Shown here: positions 33,300 through 43,653 of the stretch, in pieces
Layout: each line of letters opens with the position of its first letter
Position numbering within the stretch: position 1 is the first letter of the stretch
Assembly (NCBI GenBank): GCA_030280995.1
Contig: JASXTE010000001.1
Span: forward strand, 12,619,001 to 12,683,000
Direction of reading: 5' to 3'
DNA from: Hemileia vastatrix
Lineage: Eukaryota; Basidiomycota; Pucciniomycetes; Pucciniales; Zaghouaniaceae
Length of the DNA: 64,000 nucleotides
Program-made: the position numbers and the translations under genes
The notes under the pieces: generated by a model
Told to the model about the DNA's origin: nothing
The model's database searches: none
Seen by the model: only the letters and a program-made list of their open reading frames with translations

Positions 33300-36200
33300 G
33301 CCCCCCTAGTTTTGGTGCATTGGACATGAATGGTGAGCCAATGCCAATGGAGGTTGATTCTGACTCTGAGGAGGATGTCCCTTTGGCTTCATTGCCAAAG
33401 CCTGCTGGAGTTAGAGGTTCTGGTGATGGATCTGGTTTGGTCCCTGTTAATGGTAAATCTGTTGGTGGTGCTGGTCCTCAAGAAGCTTCTAGGACCAAGG
33501 TAGTGAAGCAAAGAGCTCAATTTGAGAGGCCAGTAGTTTCTGGTCAAGTTAATGTTATGGACTCTGTCCTGGAAAGAATGAATCAGGTTCAGGTTTCCCT
33601 TTCTTATGGGGAATTGTATGCTATCTGTCCAGGGTTGGCTGATAGACAGAAAAAGTTGTTGACCAGGAGAAGAGTTTCTTCTGGGGAGGTGGAATACATC
33701 TGTGATTCTGCTGAAAAGTTTGGTGAGGGGTTGGAAACTCATTTTTCCGCTCCTCTGGGCCATGTCAATGTCACTCTGAATGGCAGGGAGGCAAGGGCAT
33801 TGGTGGATTCAGGTTCTCAGATAAACCTGATTTTTTTGTTTGAGGCAACTCATTTGGGCCTCCCCATCAAAACTGGTATTGGTAGAAATTTAAGAGGGAT
33901 CGGTGGCCATGTCACTGAATTGGTTGGAACTTCTGAGTTTGTGAAGTTAGATGTTGGTGGAGCCTCAGGGAAGGTTCATTTTTATATTGCTAAGGGAAAA
34001 GTTAAAGCTGTTTTGGGTGGGCCATTCTTGATAGATTTTCAGGCAAGAATTGGTTATCAATTTGATTTGGGAATCATTTTGTAGTTGACTGGTGAAGATG
34101 AAAGGAGACTTCACATGAGGTTATCATCCCCTGGAGAGGATGGTTGGGAGACCAGGCCTGATTTATCTTCAATGTGCCAGTGCATGGATTGTTGCAGGAG
34201 AAGGAAAGAAGTGGGTTCCTCCTCTGGTTTTTTAAAGTGTGGCTTGGGCTCTAGTCAGGGTCTGTCTTTTTTAGAATGAGTAGGGCTGATCACCCTAGTG
34301 CTACAACCTCTCCCCAAGATGAGGAAATCCCAGGTTGTAGTAGGTCAGCTCCCTTGGAGATATACCAAGTGGATTTTCAACTTTCTTTTTTTAATGTTTC
34401 TCTTCTCTGCAAGTATTCATCAAGTTTTTTATCAAGTTTCTGTTCTCTTTCAAGATTCTCAATTATTTTTAATTCAAGCTCAAGGAAGAAGATTGGTTAT
34501 ATATCTTTATTGAAAGATATGCGGAAAAGTTTTTGGGGCGGTGAGATTGGGGTCTAAAAGTAAGTCCTCCCAAATGTGCACCGCTAGGGTTTCTTCTACA
34601 CCTTTCAAAAACATTACCTGGGCCACACCTGTGAGCATTGGGGAAACCCCTGGTTATTTTTGTAGGTCAGAAGAAAACTCAAGAAAAGAAGATAAAAATT
34701 TCAAGATAATTCAAGTAAATCAAGAAAAAAATCTGAAGATAATGAAGAAAGAAGATTCAAAATATTTTTTTGAAGCTTGTCCAGATCAATCTTTGGGCCT
34801 CCAGCATGAGGTTAAATATCAGAAAATTATGAAGAATGATGATCATCAAGATCAATTTTTGGGCCTCCAGCATGAGGTTAAACTGCAGAAAATTATGAAG
34901 AATGATGATCATAAAGATCAATTTTTGGGCCTCCAGCATGAGGTTAAACTGCACAATTTTAGAAGAGTTGATTCTGAAGATGAATCAAGATTTGAAGATT
35001 TGGAAGATGGAAGTGAAGATGAAGATTTGGAATCGCGGAAAAGTTTTGGAGTGGTGAGATTGGGGTCTAAAAGTAAGTCCTCCCAATTGTGCACCGCTAG
35101 GGTTTCTTCTACACCTTTCAAAAACATTACCTTGGCCACACATGTGAGAAATGGGGAAACCCTTGGTTTTTGTTCCAGGTCTGGTGGTGAAGATTTCCTG
35201 AAGATCCCTCAAGTTGAAGGTGGAGCGGCAAAGTATAAGAAGGTAGTGCAGAAAATTAGGCCGGTCAATGAGCCTATGCCTGTGGGTTTGAATCCGCCCT
35301 TGAAGAGACCGCCTTTGTCAAGAGATCTGTACTGTACTCCTTTGGTGAAGAATCCTCCAGAATTTTTAGAGACGGCTAGGGTGACTGTGGAAAGGTTGAA
35401 AGTTTTTAATTTTGGTCCTGATGGGTGGTTGTCTGAAGAATAAAAGAAGTTGTTGTTGCACGTTATTGTGCTAAGGGAAAGAGCTGTGGCTTTTGTTGAG
35501 GAGGAAAGGGGTGTGTTGGAGCACTCTTATGGGGAACCTTACTTTATTCCTGTGGTTTGTCATGAACCTTGGCAAATAAAACCTATTCCAATTCCAGCTT
35601 CTATCAGAGAGTATTTTGTGGAGATTGTTAGGGAAAGAGTCAGGACTGGGCTATACGAACAATCGACATCCAGTTACTCAAGTCCGGTTTTCTGTGTAAA
35701 GAAGCAGAATGGAAATTTGAGGGTGGTTCATGATCTTAGAGCCTTGAATAGAGTCACTATCAAGGACTCTGGTATGCCACCAAGTGCAGAGGATTTTGTT
35801 GAAGCTTTTACTGGAAGGGTGTGTTATGGTTTGGATGATATTATGGGTGGTTATGATGAGAGGGAGCTTCATACGGATTCAAGGCCTCTCACAACTTTTG
35901 AGACTCTTTTGGGAAGATTTTAGCTCACTAGGTTGCCTCAAGGAGAAACTAATTCAGTGGCAGTATATCAAGCACAGATGGCTTGGATTTTACAGGATGA
36001 GGTTCCTACTCATTCTGGTATTTTTATTGATGATGGTGGAATTAAAGGACCATCCATTGATTATGGTAATGAGGTGTTATCGGAGAACCCTGGAATAAGG
36101 AGGTTTTTTTGGGAATATGCAATAACTCTAGAGAGAGTGTTGTTTAGGATTGAAGAGGCTGGTTTGACCATTTCGGGGTCAAAATTCTGTTGTTGTGTTC

Positions 36201-38530
36201 CTGCTTTGGAAATTTTGGGTCATGTAGTATGTAAAGAGGGAAGGATTATGGCAAAAAAAAAGATTAATAAAATTCAGTCACGGACGAGGCCTAAAAATAC
36301 TACTGAAGTCAGGGGATTTTTGGGTGTGTGTGTATATGTCAGGATTTTTATTAAGGATTTTTCTTTGTTGGCTTCACCTTTAAGGAGGTTGACCAGGAAA
36401 GATGCAGATTGGAAATGGACTGAAGAGTGTGAAGAGGCTTTTCAGAAGTTGAAAAAGGTTGTTGGGGAAGATATTGTTCTTCACAAGTTGGATTATGGTG
36501 TTGGTACTGGAAAAATTTATCTGGCAGTGGACTCAATCTATATTGCTGCTGGTGCTGTTTTGTCTCAGGAAGATAAAACTGGGAGGGTCAGGCCAGTACG
36601 ATATGAGTCTGTGGTTTTTAATGAGGTGGAATCTAGGTATTCTCAACCTAAGTTGGAATTGTGTGGTGTAACAAAAATTTTAAAGAAGCTACAGGCGGTT
36701 TTGTGGGGGCAGAATTTTGAGCTGCAGGTGGATGCAAAATCTTTGGTTCAGATGATCAATACGCCTAGTCTTCCAAATACTCCAATGACTAGGTGGGTGG
36801 CATTTATTCAACATTTTTCTTTTGACCTGGTACACCAAACAGGCAAAACTTTTACAATGCCTGATGGATTATCAAGGAGGCCACCTACAGATGAAGATTC
36901 TGAGGCTGAAGAGTTTAATGAAGATGTTCCGGTGGTTAGGGCCAGCACTAAGGGTGCTGAAGATTTTTCTGACCTCCCCCAAGAGGCTAAATTGGCTGGA
37001 TCTGATCTTGATTCTGGTGATCAGGATGTTTTTGTTGATGAAGATGGAGTTGTTGTTTGGGACAGCTCAAATTTGAAAAAGGGTATTTTTGTTAGTGAAC
37101 TGGATTCTCACAAGATTCAGTGGAAATAGAAGGATGTGCCAAAATTTAAGGATTGGTGTCCTGGTTGGGCTGGTCAATTGGCTCATGTTCATGCTGGTGA
37201 TTTTGATGACAGAGTTGTACCCTTGGATGTTGTTTTGTTGGAATTTGAAGATGAGACCTGGGGTCAGTCTGGGTTCTATTTTATTATGGTGGAATATCTG
37301 TTGACCTTGGAGAGGCCAGATAGTTGTGATGATGTTACTTGGTGGGAAATTAAGAAGAAGAGTCCTGGATTTTATGTGTCAGGAAGAAGGTTGATGAGGA
37401 GGAGACATCCGAATCCTCAAGTTGTGTTGACTCAGAAGAAGGGTCAAGAAGTTGTGTTGAAGTCTTTGCATGAAGACCTTGGTCATAGAGGCTTCGGGGA
37501 GACTTACAGAAGAGTAGCTGACAGAATTTGGTGGCCAGGTATGAAGTTGGCTGTACAGGGTTGGGTTCAATCTTGTGAAGAATGTCAAAGAAGAAGTCAC
37601 TTGAAACCTAAAGAGGTCGGCCCTGCTACTGGTGAAACAAATGTTTTTGGAAGAGTCAGTCTGGATGCTGTCCATATTAAGGAGGGCAGGTATAAATACT
37701 TAATTGTTGCCAGGTATGATTTGTCTGGTTGGGTTAAGGCAGTGCCTCTGGTTAAGTTGACTGCAAAGAATGTGGCAGAGTTTTTGAAGAAGGAGTGGAT
37801 TTATAGGTATGGGTTAATGAAGTTGGTGACTGTTGATGGCGGGCCAGAGTTTGGTGCCGAATTTAAAGGAGCTGTGGCAAGTGTCGGTTCTAAATTTAGA
37901 GTGGCTACACCTTATTATCCTGAAGCTGAAGGCATGGTTGAAAGAGGCCATCAAGTTATCAAGAATGCTTTGGTAAAGATGTGTGGGGATAGTGCTGAAA
38001 AGTGGAGGCATTATTTACCCTTGGTGTTATTTGCTGATAGGGTCACTGTGAAGAGGACAACTGGCTATTCTCCTTATGAGTTAAAGTTTGGTCAAAAAGC
38101 TGTTCTACCAGTGGACCTGGAAGCTGTCTCTTATCTTGGAATTGATTGGGATGAGGTGCACTCAACAGAAGAATTGCTCTGTGCCAGGATGCAACAGTTG
38201 GAATGTAGAGAGGAATGTCAAGAGAAGGCATACTCTAGAATGATGAAGATTAGGAATCAATCAGTCAGGTACTGGGACAAGAAGTTGGTTCATAGACTCA
38301 GAAACCCCTTGAAACCTGGTTGTTTGGTTTTGGTGTATAATAGAAGTTTGGAGAGTCAGTGGGGAAAAATGTTTTCTGACAGATGGAACGGACCTTACAG
38401 AGTCAGATCCCAGGCGTCTGGAGGCTCTTATGTTTTGGAAGAGTAGGATGGTGCAGTCTTGAAGAAGAGGGTGGCTGCAGACCAGGTGAAGAGGTTCTAT
38501 CCCAGAGGCACTAGACATGAAGAAGATTGA
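33275..38530 (+). pseudogene. C1 pol polyprotein (PR-RT-RH-IN) with in-frame stops
   Basis: One reading frame covers 33275-38530 (1752 codons) but has stops at 34082, 34277, 34511, 35441, 35921, 37127 and 38444. Protease: LVDSGSQINL (Asp codon 33806). A linker (34085-35443) carries in-frame repeats. RT: SSPVFCVKKQNG, VVHDLRALN, LPQGETNS, FIDD at 36023-36034. RNase H: IYLAVDS... (about 36460-36900). Integrase: HEDLGH...CEEC zinc finger, SLDAVHI, VDGGPEFG, then EAEGMVERGH with the catalytic Glu. No chromodomain seen. No frameshift was found, only point stops, which is unusual for a decayed element. With the stops it would need help in trans or readthrough. Confidence 0.9.
34523..35175 (+). repeat. 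In-frame repeats in the C1 PR-RT linker
   Basis: A 66-bp unit (GGGCCTCCAGCATGAGG at 34795, 34861 and 34927; 22 residues with LGLQHEVK) and a longer block present at about 34523-34655 and again at 35035-35175 (GCGGAAAAGTTTTGG, AGTAAGTCCTCCCAA, CTTCTACACCTTTC). All keep the reading frame. Confidence 0.85.
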
Positions 38531-38669
38531 CTCCGCAATGAGGATAAACTATGGAACATTCTTTAAGTTTTGGATTTTTTTTGGTGTTGCAGAGCAACTT
38601 TTGTGTTAAAAACTTTTTGTTAGAAGGTACCCATGGGTGGGGCTTCTAGATTTGATCTTGGCAAGTGTA

Positions 38670-38711
38670 GGGGTAACTGATGGGCTGGCTTATCTGTAGA
38701 ACAGTTACCCC
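38670..38711 (+). promoter_or_regulatory. Conserved hairpin, C1 copy 1
   Basis: Stem GGGGTAACTG / CAGTTACCCC, loop of 22 nt starting ATGGGCTGGC. Against the Z and 41696 copies the stem has T-A in place changed to C-G on both sides. Confidence 0.75.
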
Positions 38712-38929
38712 AGATTGTCTGTTTCCATCCCTTTCTCTTAATTTCGTTGAACCCTAGTATTGGTTTCTTTTTACAGGTTTTAGTCCTCTATGACTTTAAA
38801 CTGGAATTTCATTTGGTTTTCAAGTGCTGGACTCTACACTCTTATTGGTTTTGGTTTATTGTGTTGGATGTTGTGTTTTTGTTAGAAGGTACCCAGGGGG
38901 GGCTTCTAGATTTTATTTTGGCAAGTGTG

Positions 38930-38971
38930 GGGGTAACTGATGAGCTGGCTGCTCTGGAGAACAGTTACCCC
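38930..38971 (+). promoter_or_regulatory. Conserved hairpin, C1 copy 2
   Basis: Stem GGGGTAACTG / CAGTTACCCC, 22-nt loop ATGAGCTGGCTGCTCTGG... The upstream GGCTTCTAGATTT and downstream CAGAATGTCTG are shared with the other copies. Confidence 0.75.
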
Positions 38972-39363
38972 AGAATGTCTGCCTCAAGTCTTTTGTTTTT
39001 CCTAGTTGAATTCTAGTTCAGTTGTTTATTATTCAGGTTTCAAGTCCACTATGACTTTAAACTGGTTTGGGACTGGCTTCCTTATCTTTGGTTTTTTTTG
39101 GGTTGGTGGTGGATCACTGGTGGTCTCCCATAATTTTAACATATTGGAGGGAGCCCACCCAGAGATCATTTCTATGGACTGGACATTCTCATACTGGAAC
39201 TTCTTTTAATCTGGACCATCCATGGAGCTTGACTTTCTTTGATTTTTTAGTTATGATTTTTCCAGATTGTAGTTTCAGATTATTTTCTTTTTTCTCTTTT
39301 TTTTCTTTTAATTTTTTTATGGGGGTTGTTAAAATTATAAAATCAAAAATATAGGGTGTTACC

Positions 39364-39386
39364 ACATCAGGGTCACCTGGATGTGG
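39364..39386 (+). promoter_or_regulatory. CACATC box, C1 copy 1
   Basis: CACATCAGGGTCACC then TGGATGTG; inner pairs AGG/CCT replace AAG/CTT of the other copies. Followed by GGCTCATCAATTGGGCCGG. Confidence 0.6.
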
Positions 39387-39550
39387 GCAAGCATTGGTGG
39401 AGAAAGGCTCATCAATTGGGCCGGCAATGCTATTATCATTTTATTTTATTTTATTTTTTTTATTTTCATTAATTTCATTTTTTTATTCTCATTATTTCCC
39501 TTAATTTATGTTTCTTATTTCAAATCATTTAAATTATTTAAGGTGTATCC

Positions 39551-39574
39551 ACATCAAGGTGCACTTGGATGTGA
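39551..39574 (+). promoter_or_regulatory. CACATC box, C1 copy 2
   Basis: CACATCAAGGTG then CACTTGGATGTG, a near-perfect palindrome, followed by GCTCATCAATTGGCTGGGGG. Confidence 0.6.
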
Positions 39575-39791
39575 GAAAGGTATCAGGGGATCAGCTCATC
39601 AATTGGCTGGGGGATACCATTTGTATTAATTTTTTATCTTTTATTTTATTTTATTTAATTTATATTTTATTTAGCAATTTTTAATTTTAGTATGTTTGTA
39701 GACTTTTTTTTAAAAAAAAAATTAGAATTTACAGTTATTAATTTTTATTATTTATTTATTATTATGCTTTTTTTAATCTTTTTGGAGGAGC

Positions 39792-41329
39792 TCATTGTCT
39801 GGATGATGAAGTTTCTGGAGGCTTCTCTGGATTATGATGTCGTTTTTGTTTTTTGTTGGGGTTGTTGGAAGCACTGTGTTCTTTGAAGTGCATCCTTCTG
39901 GAGAGATTATATGGATTATAATGGGCAGGAATGGGTTTGGATGGAAGTTCAGAAGAGGAAGAAGAAGAGGCAGGAATGGATTGTTGGAAGGTGTGCTTAA
40001 TGATCCTAGACATCTTCCAGTGGTCATTCAATAGTTGTTTCCTCAAGGTTTTCTCAAAGTCATTTAATGGTCCATGGAGGGAAAAGGCTTTCAGCATGTT
40101 TGAGCACATGGTGCTGAGGTGTTGTATCATGTCTCCATAATCCAGGGTCAAAGAAGTTTCTAGAGGTTGGCCAACTCCAATAGTAGAATCAGGAGGAGGG
40201 GTGCCAACTAGACAAGAAGAATTGGATCAGTAATTATTTTTGTTGGAGAAATTGGATGAATTAATGTGGTAATTACAGATTGGAAGCTCATCAAATTTGT
40301 AAGTGGCTGGAATTTGGACTTTTGAAGATTTTTGAATGGTGATAGTAGGTGGATCAATCAGGGAAAGATATGGATTCTCTTGGTCTTCCTCTGAAAGGTT
40401 TTGAGAAGGTGAACTAGGAGGCTGATGTTCCTGGGGCCTAGTTTGAGCAGCAGGCCTGTTGTTGCTGTTGTTAATATTTCTGCTTGATTCAGTTGGATGA
40501 GGTACTGTTGATGGAGTACCAGGTTTGTTATAATATGGGGCAGGAGAGTGTGATTTGGAAGCGGATTGATCTCTTCTGGATGGAGCTTTTGAAGGAATGG
40601 AACTGTCAGAAGAATATTTGGCTGACAGAGGAGAGGTGTAGTTTTGTTGCCTTAACTGGGGACGAAGTTGTTGCTTTGGTGTAGTGTTGGGTGCTCTGGT
40701 TTTTTCCTGGGGTCTTCTGGCAGGTCTCCTAGAAGTTTGGGAAATTTGGGAGTTTTTGGACCTTGGAGAGGTTGGCTGAATTTCTCTGGGAGCTGTGGGA
40801 GGTAATTGTGTTGAGATGTTTTTGTTGATTGGAGGAATTTGGCTGTTTTCTGGTTGTTTTTGGAGGTTTTGAGCCTGATTTTCACTTTCTAGTGAGGCGT
40901 GCGGGCCGCCTGGACGCAGTATAGCAGCCTAGGAGCTTTTTTTGAAGTTTTTGGAGCTAATTTAGCAGAGATAAAATCTGTTTCTTGGGAATTTAAAGCA
41001 GGCCTTTTTGGGAGAGTTCTGGAAACTGAGTTCCGGGATCTTCTGGATGGAGCTGAGGATAAAGATGAAGAGGCTGTACCAAGCTCTGGGGATCTGGAGT
41101 GGTATTTATGAGAAGGTGAAGGAGGAGGAATAGGGTAGTTGGCATCTTTGTCACATTTTTTCTTTTTGGAGTAGCAAGAATCACAGGCCCTGTTGTAGAA
41201 TTTGGCTTCAGGAGTTGAAAGAGTGAATGTGCAAAGTCTGCACATGTGGATGCACTGTTTTCAGGCATAGTCCTTGGGAGCAGTGAAGCAAGGAAGAGTG
41301 GAGGGGTCAAAATCAGGGGATCCAGCCAT
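39792..41329 (-). pseudogene. Antisense zinc-cluster gene ORF1 of C1
   Basis: Complement of 39792-40207 and 40277-41329, with a 69-bp GTAATT..CTAG intron whose frames join. ATG at 41329 (MAGSPDFDPS). The cluster aligns residue for residue with Z ORF1: the first Cys is a TGA (41271-41273), then C-X6-C, and the second half CDSCYSKKKKC is complete. A Ser/Pro/Gln/Asn-rich stretch of over 200 codons follows (about 40232-40885), reached by a frame change near 40885. The last exon has LDYGDMIQ and QLLNDHWK, matching Z ORF1. At least two lesions, so this copy is probably dead; the retained length and splice sites argue for past function. The role is unknown. Confidence 0.7.
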
Positions 41330-41480
41330 GATATGTGGTGAGAAAAGATGATGGAAAGAGATAAGAAGGAGATTTTTGTCAGTGATGGGTAGATGATGAA
41401 GTGAAGGTGGAAGTTCAGCAGTTTGGCTGTAGGTGTGTTCTGTATGAAATTGGCTGCGTCTATTTTATGCGAAATTCCGG

Positions 41481-41890
41481 CACTCCTCCAAAACTTTAAA
41501 CTGGCTGGTTTCAAGAATAGTCCATCAAGACTCTAAACTGAAAAATCTATGGTTTCAAGAATAGTCCCCCAAGACTTTAAACTGAGGATTGTTTGATGGT
41601 GCAGTCCCCCAAGACTATAAACTGAGGAATGGGTTTGAAAGATTAGCCGAGGGTATCCACAGGGGGAGCCTCTGAATTTAGCAAAGGAAAGTTTGGGGGT
41701 AATTGATGGGCTGGCAGCTCTATTCACAATTACCCCAGAATGTTAGTTTTTTTCTCTGTGTCTTAATGTGGTAGATCTCTGGTTCTGGGTTTATGATTTA
41801 GGTTTTTGAGTCCCCCAAGACTTTAAACTGAGGGTTTTTGAGTCCCCCAAGACTATAAAATGAAGATGGTCCCCCAAGACTTAAAACTGA
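41481..41890 (-). repeat. Array of CAGTTTAAAGTC motif (C1 copy)
   Basis: About seven copies, four at 41481-41625 and three at 41811-41890, here mostly AGTCCCCCAAGAC then TTTAAACTGAG on the plus strand. The two groups flank a hairpin copy (41696-41736). The array separates antisense ORF1 from antisense ORF2, as in Z and Y. Confidence 0.8.
41696..41736 (+). promoter_or_regulatory. Conserved hairpin, C1 copy 3
   Basis: Stem GGGGTAATTG / CAATTACCCC, loop 21 nt ATGGGCTGGCAGCTC... This copy has the A-T form of the variable pair like Z, although it lies in C1 beside two G-C forms. Confidence 0.75.
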
Positions 41891-41944
41891 GGGTTGTTTG
41901 TGGTTATATCCTATAGAGGGTGTGGTCAATTTTTCTTTTCTGAA

Positions 41945-42591
41945 TCAAGCTAAAGTACTAGTGGAATTACAGAGGGAATCAAAAGATGAAATGAAGTGTT
42001 CAGAATTAGCCTTGAACTGGTGAATGAGGTGTCTTCTTTTCTCAATGTCCTGTGGATCTCTAGAAGGAGTAGATTGAAAGTAGTTTAGCAGAAGGTGTTT
42101 CTGTTGAGATGTGTGTTGCTGGAACTTGGCCTTAATGTGGGAAAGTGGTTTTGTGTTGGTGGTTCAATGGATCCTACATTGTTATCATCACTTTCAGAAG
42201 ATGGAGGAACTGAGAAGTCATCAGTTTTATAAAGTGGAAGAAAGAAATGGAAGTTTTTACCATCAGATGGACCAGGGATGGTGGAACTTGTTGTTATAGT
42301 GGTTTTGGCACTCTTCTGGGAAAGGTGTAGTTTTTTGATTAATCTGGGAATCAAGATGGATGGCCTAGATCTTTTGATGCTGGTAGAAGATGGACCAGGT
42401 TGAGATGGAGGTGAAGCTGTTTCAGAAGATAATGGAAAAGGTCTGTAGCAGGACTTCTTTCTGGAGTGGCAGACATCACAGGACGTTCTGTATGGATGGA
42501 CAGGAGGTGTGATGGTGCAGATTAAATTATTGTCAATGAAGTATTTTCAAGGACCCATTTCAGAGGCAGATTTGGAAAGAAGGTTGAACAT
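41945..42591 (-). pseudogene. Antisense zinc-cluster gene ORF2 of C1
   Basis: ATG at 42591; first exon frame to about 42122. The cluster is damaged: TGA (42547-42549) at the first Cys place, Phe at the second, then X6 and Cys; the second half CDVCHSRKKSC is intact and preceded by YRT as in Y (GRTACDLC). A Ser/Pro/Lys-rich part follows. A probable intron near 42122-42175 leads to a last exon ending at the TGA 41945-41947 with NYFQSTPSRDPQDIEKRRHL, matching YFQETPANNHEDLMKRRIL of Y. It lies directly before the purine tract and right LTR. Confidence 0.65.
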
Positions 42592-42629
42592 GGTAGTTTG
42601 CTGAGGAAAGAATGTGGACATACTTAATT

Positions 42630-42639
42630 GGAGGAAGGA
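42630..42639 (+). promoter_or_regulatory. C1 polypurine tract
   Basis: GGAGGAAGGA directly before TGTGGTC of the right LTR. Z has TTGGGGGGAAGA and Y GGAGGGAGGA at the same place. Confidence 0.75.
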
Positions 42640-43653
42640 TGTGGTCTTCCAACATTGGCAGGGGCCTTTTTTGTGTGATTTGGCACTGTTTGTGCATGTC
42701 TTAATTGACATCTGTTGAAGAATTGGGTATTTTTCTGGTTTTATTCAGTGGATATTGGGACTGTGGTTTTAAGGGGTCAATTCCTCATTCTTCAGTTACA
42801 AAAGATAGCTGTTGAATTTTGTTTTTCGTGCTTTACGGGCTAACCTTAAGTTTTAGGGTTAAGTACTTAGTACCATTGGATAGGGCTAATTTAGCTCTAT
42901 ATTTCATGTTGCAATGTTGTTATAGTTTAATTCCGTGTTTTAAAGGTTTTAGTAGTTGTAGCTAATTTTTCTAAGTAGATTAGGTGTTTTTATTGGTTTT
43001 CTGGCTTCAGGGAGGCCGGGCCACTTCAGGCGGCACCTCCGACGTTTGGTGGCCCGCCCGCCTCTGTTTTAGAAGGTTGGGGAGTGCTTCTGGAGGGTTT
43101 TTATTCAATTTGGCTGGTACAGGTTCCAAATTTGTTGGTGTGCATGGGCTCTTAGATAGTGGTCTGTGTGTACATAGTGAATAAGACAGTTTGGGGAAAC
43201 TTTAATTATCATACAACCATCTGGTGGTGATATCCTTGTTCCTCACTCAGTTTTCACTGTTTTTGGCCACAATTGGCTGTGTTTGTTGCAAGGTTAGTTC
43301 TTTATTTAACTCAACTTTTGAAACAGGTTCTCTGGTATAGTCTTGCAAGCTATATCAAGTATTATTGCTGTCTTTGGTGTGGATTTGCAGCCTACATCAA
43401 GTATCTTTGCTTTCTCTGGTGTGGACATTGGTCTACATTTCAGTTCTTTGGTCTGGTAGTCTGTCTGGGGACCATTTTCTTGGCTCATCAAGCAGTCAAG
43501 TGTGTTGAAAAAGGGGTTTTAGAAAACAGGAACCAACTTACTTTAGCAAGTAAATCTCACTCTATTTTTCTAAAGGGACAGGTGATTTTCTCTCTGGTTT
43601 TTCTCCAACTCCCTTGGTCAAGGCCTATAGCTAGTACTATAGGATTGTCTACA
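42640..43653 (+). repeat. C1 right LTR
   Basis: 1014 bp, very similar to 30796-31807. Followed by the ATGT duplication and the rest of the element D gag. Confidence 0.95.

Larger units (their letters stand above)
38531..39791 (+). other. C1 non-coding 3' region
   Basis: No gene. Colinear with 3604-4561 of Z. Holds two hairpin copies (38670-38711, 38930-38971), two motif copies (38781-38804, 39042-39065) and two CACATC boxes. A roughly 250-bp block including hairpin and motif is duplicated here relative to Z. Confidence 0.75.
30796..43653 (+). mobile_element. Element C1: 12.9-kb Ty3/gypsy element with antisense gene module
   Basis: LTRs 30796-31807 and 42640-43653 (TGTGGTC...GTCTACA), target duplication ATGT at 30792-30795 and 43654-43657, primer-binding site at 31812 and purine tract at 42630. 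Gag, protease, RT, RNase H and integrase lie on the plus strand (31899-38530), then about 4.1 kb with conserved hairpins, two antisense zinc-cluster genes and a repeat array. The two LTRs are very similar, so the insertion is young relative to Z and D, yet the coding frames carry several stops. Confidence 0.95.

Noticed and set aside
36320..36345. Loss of sequence in C1 at the MITE site
   Set aside because: C1 has the uninterrupted pol; the extra 262 bp in Z has TA duplications and inverted ends, so it is an insertion in Z.
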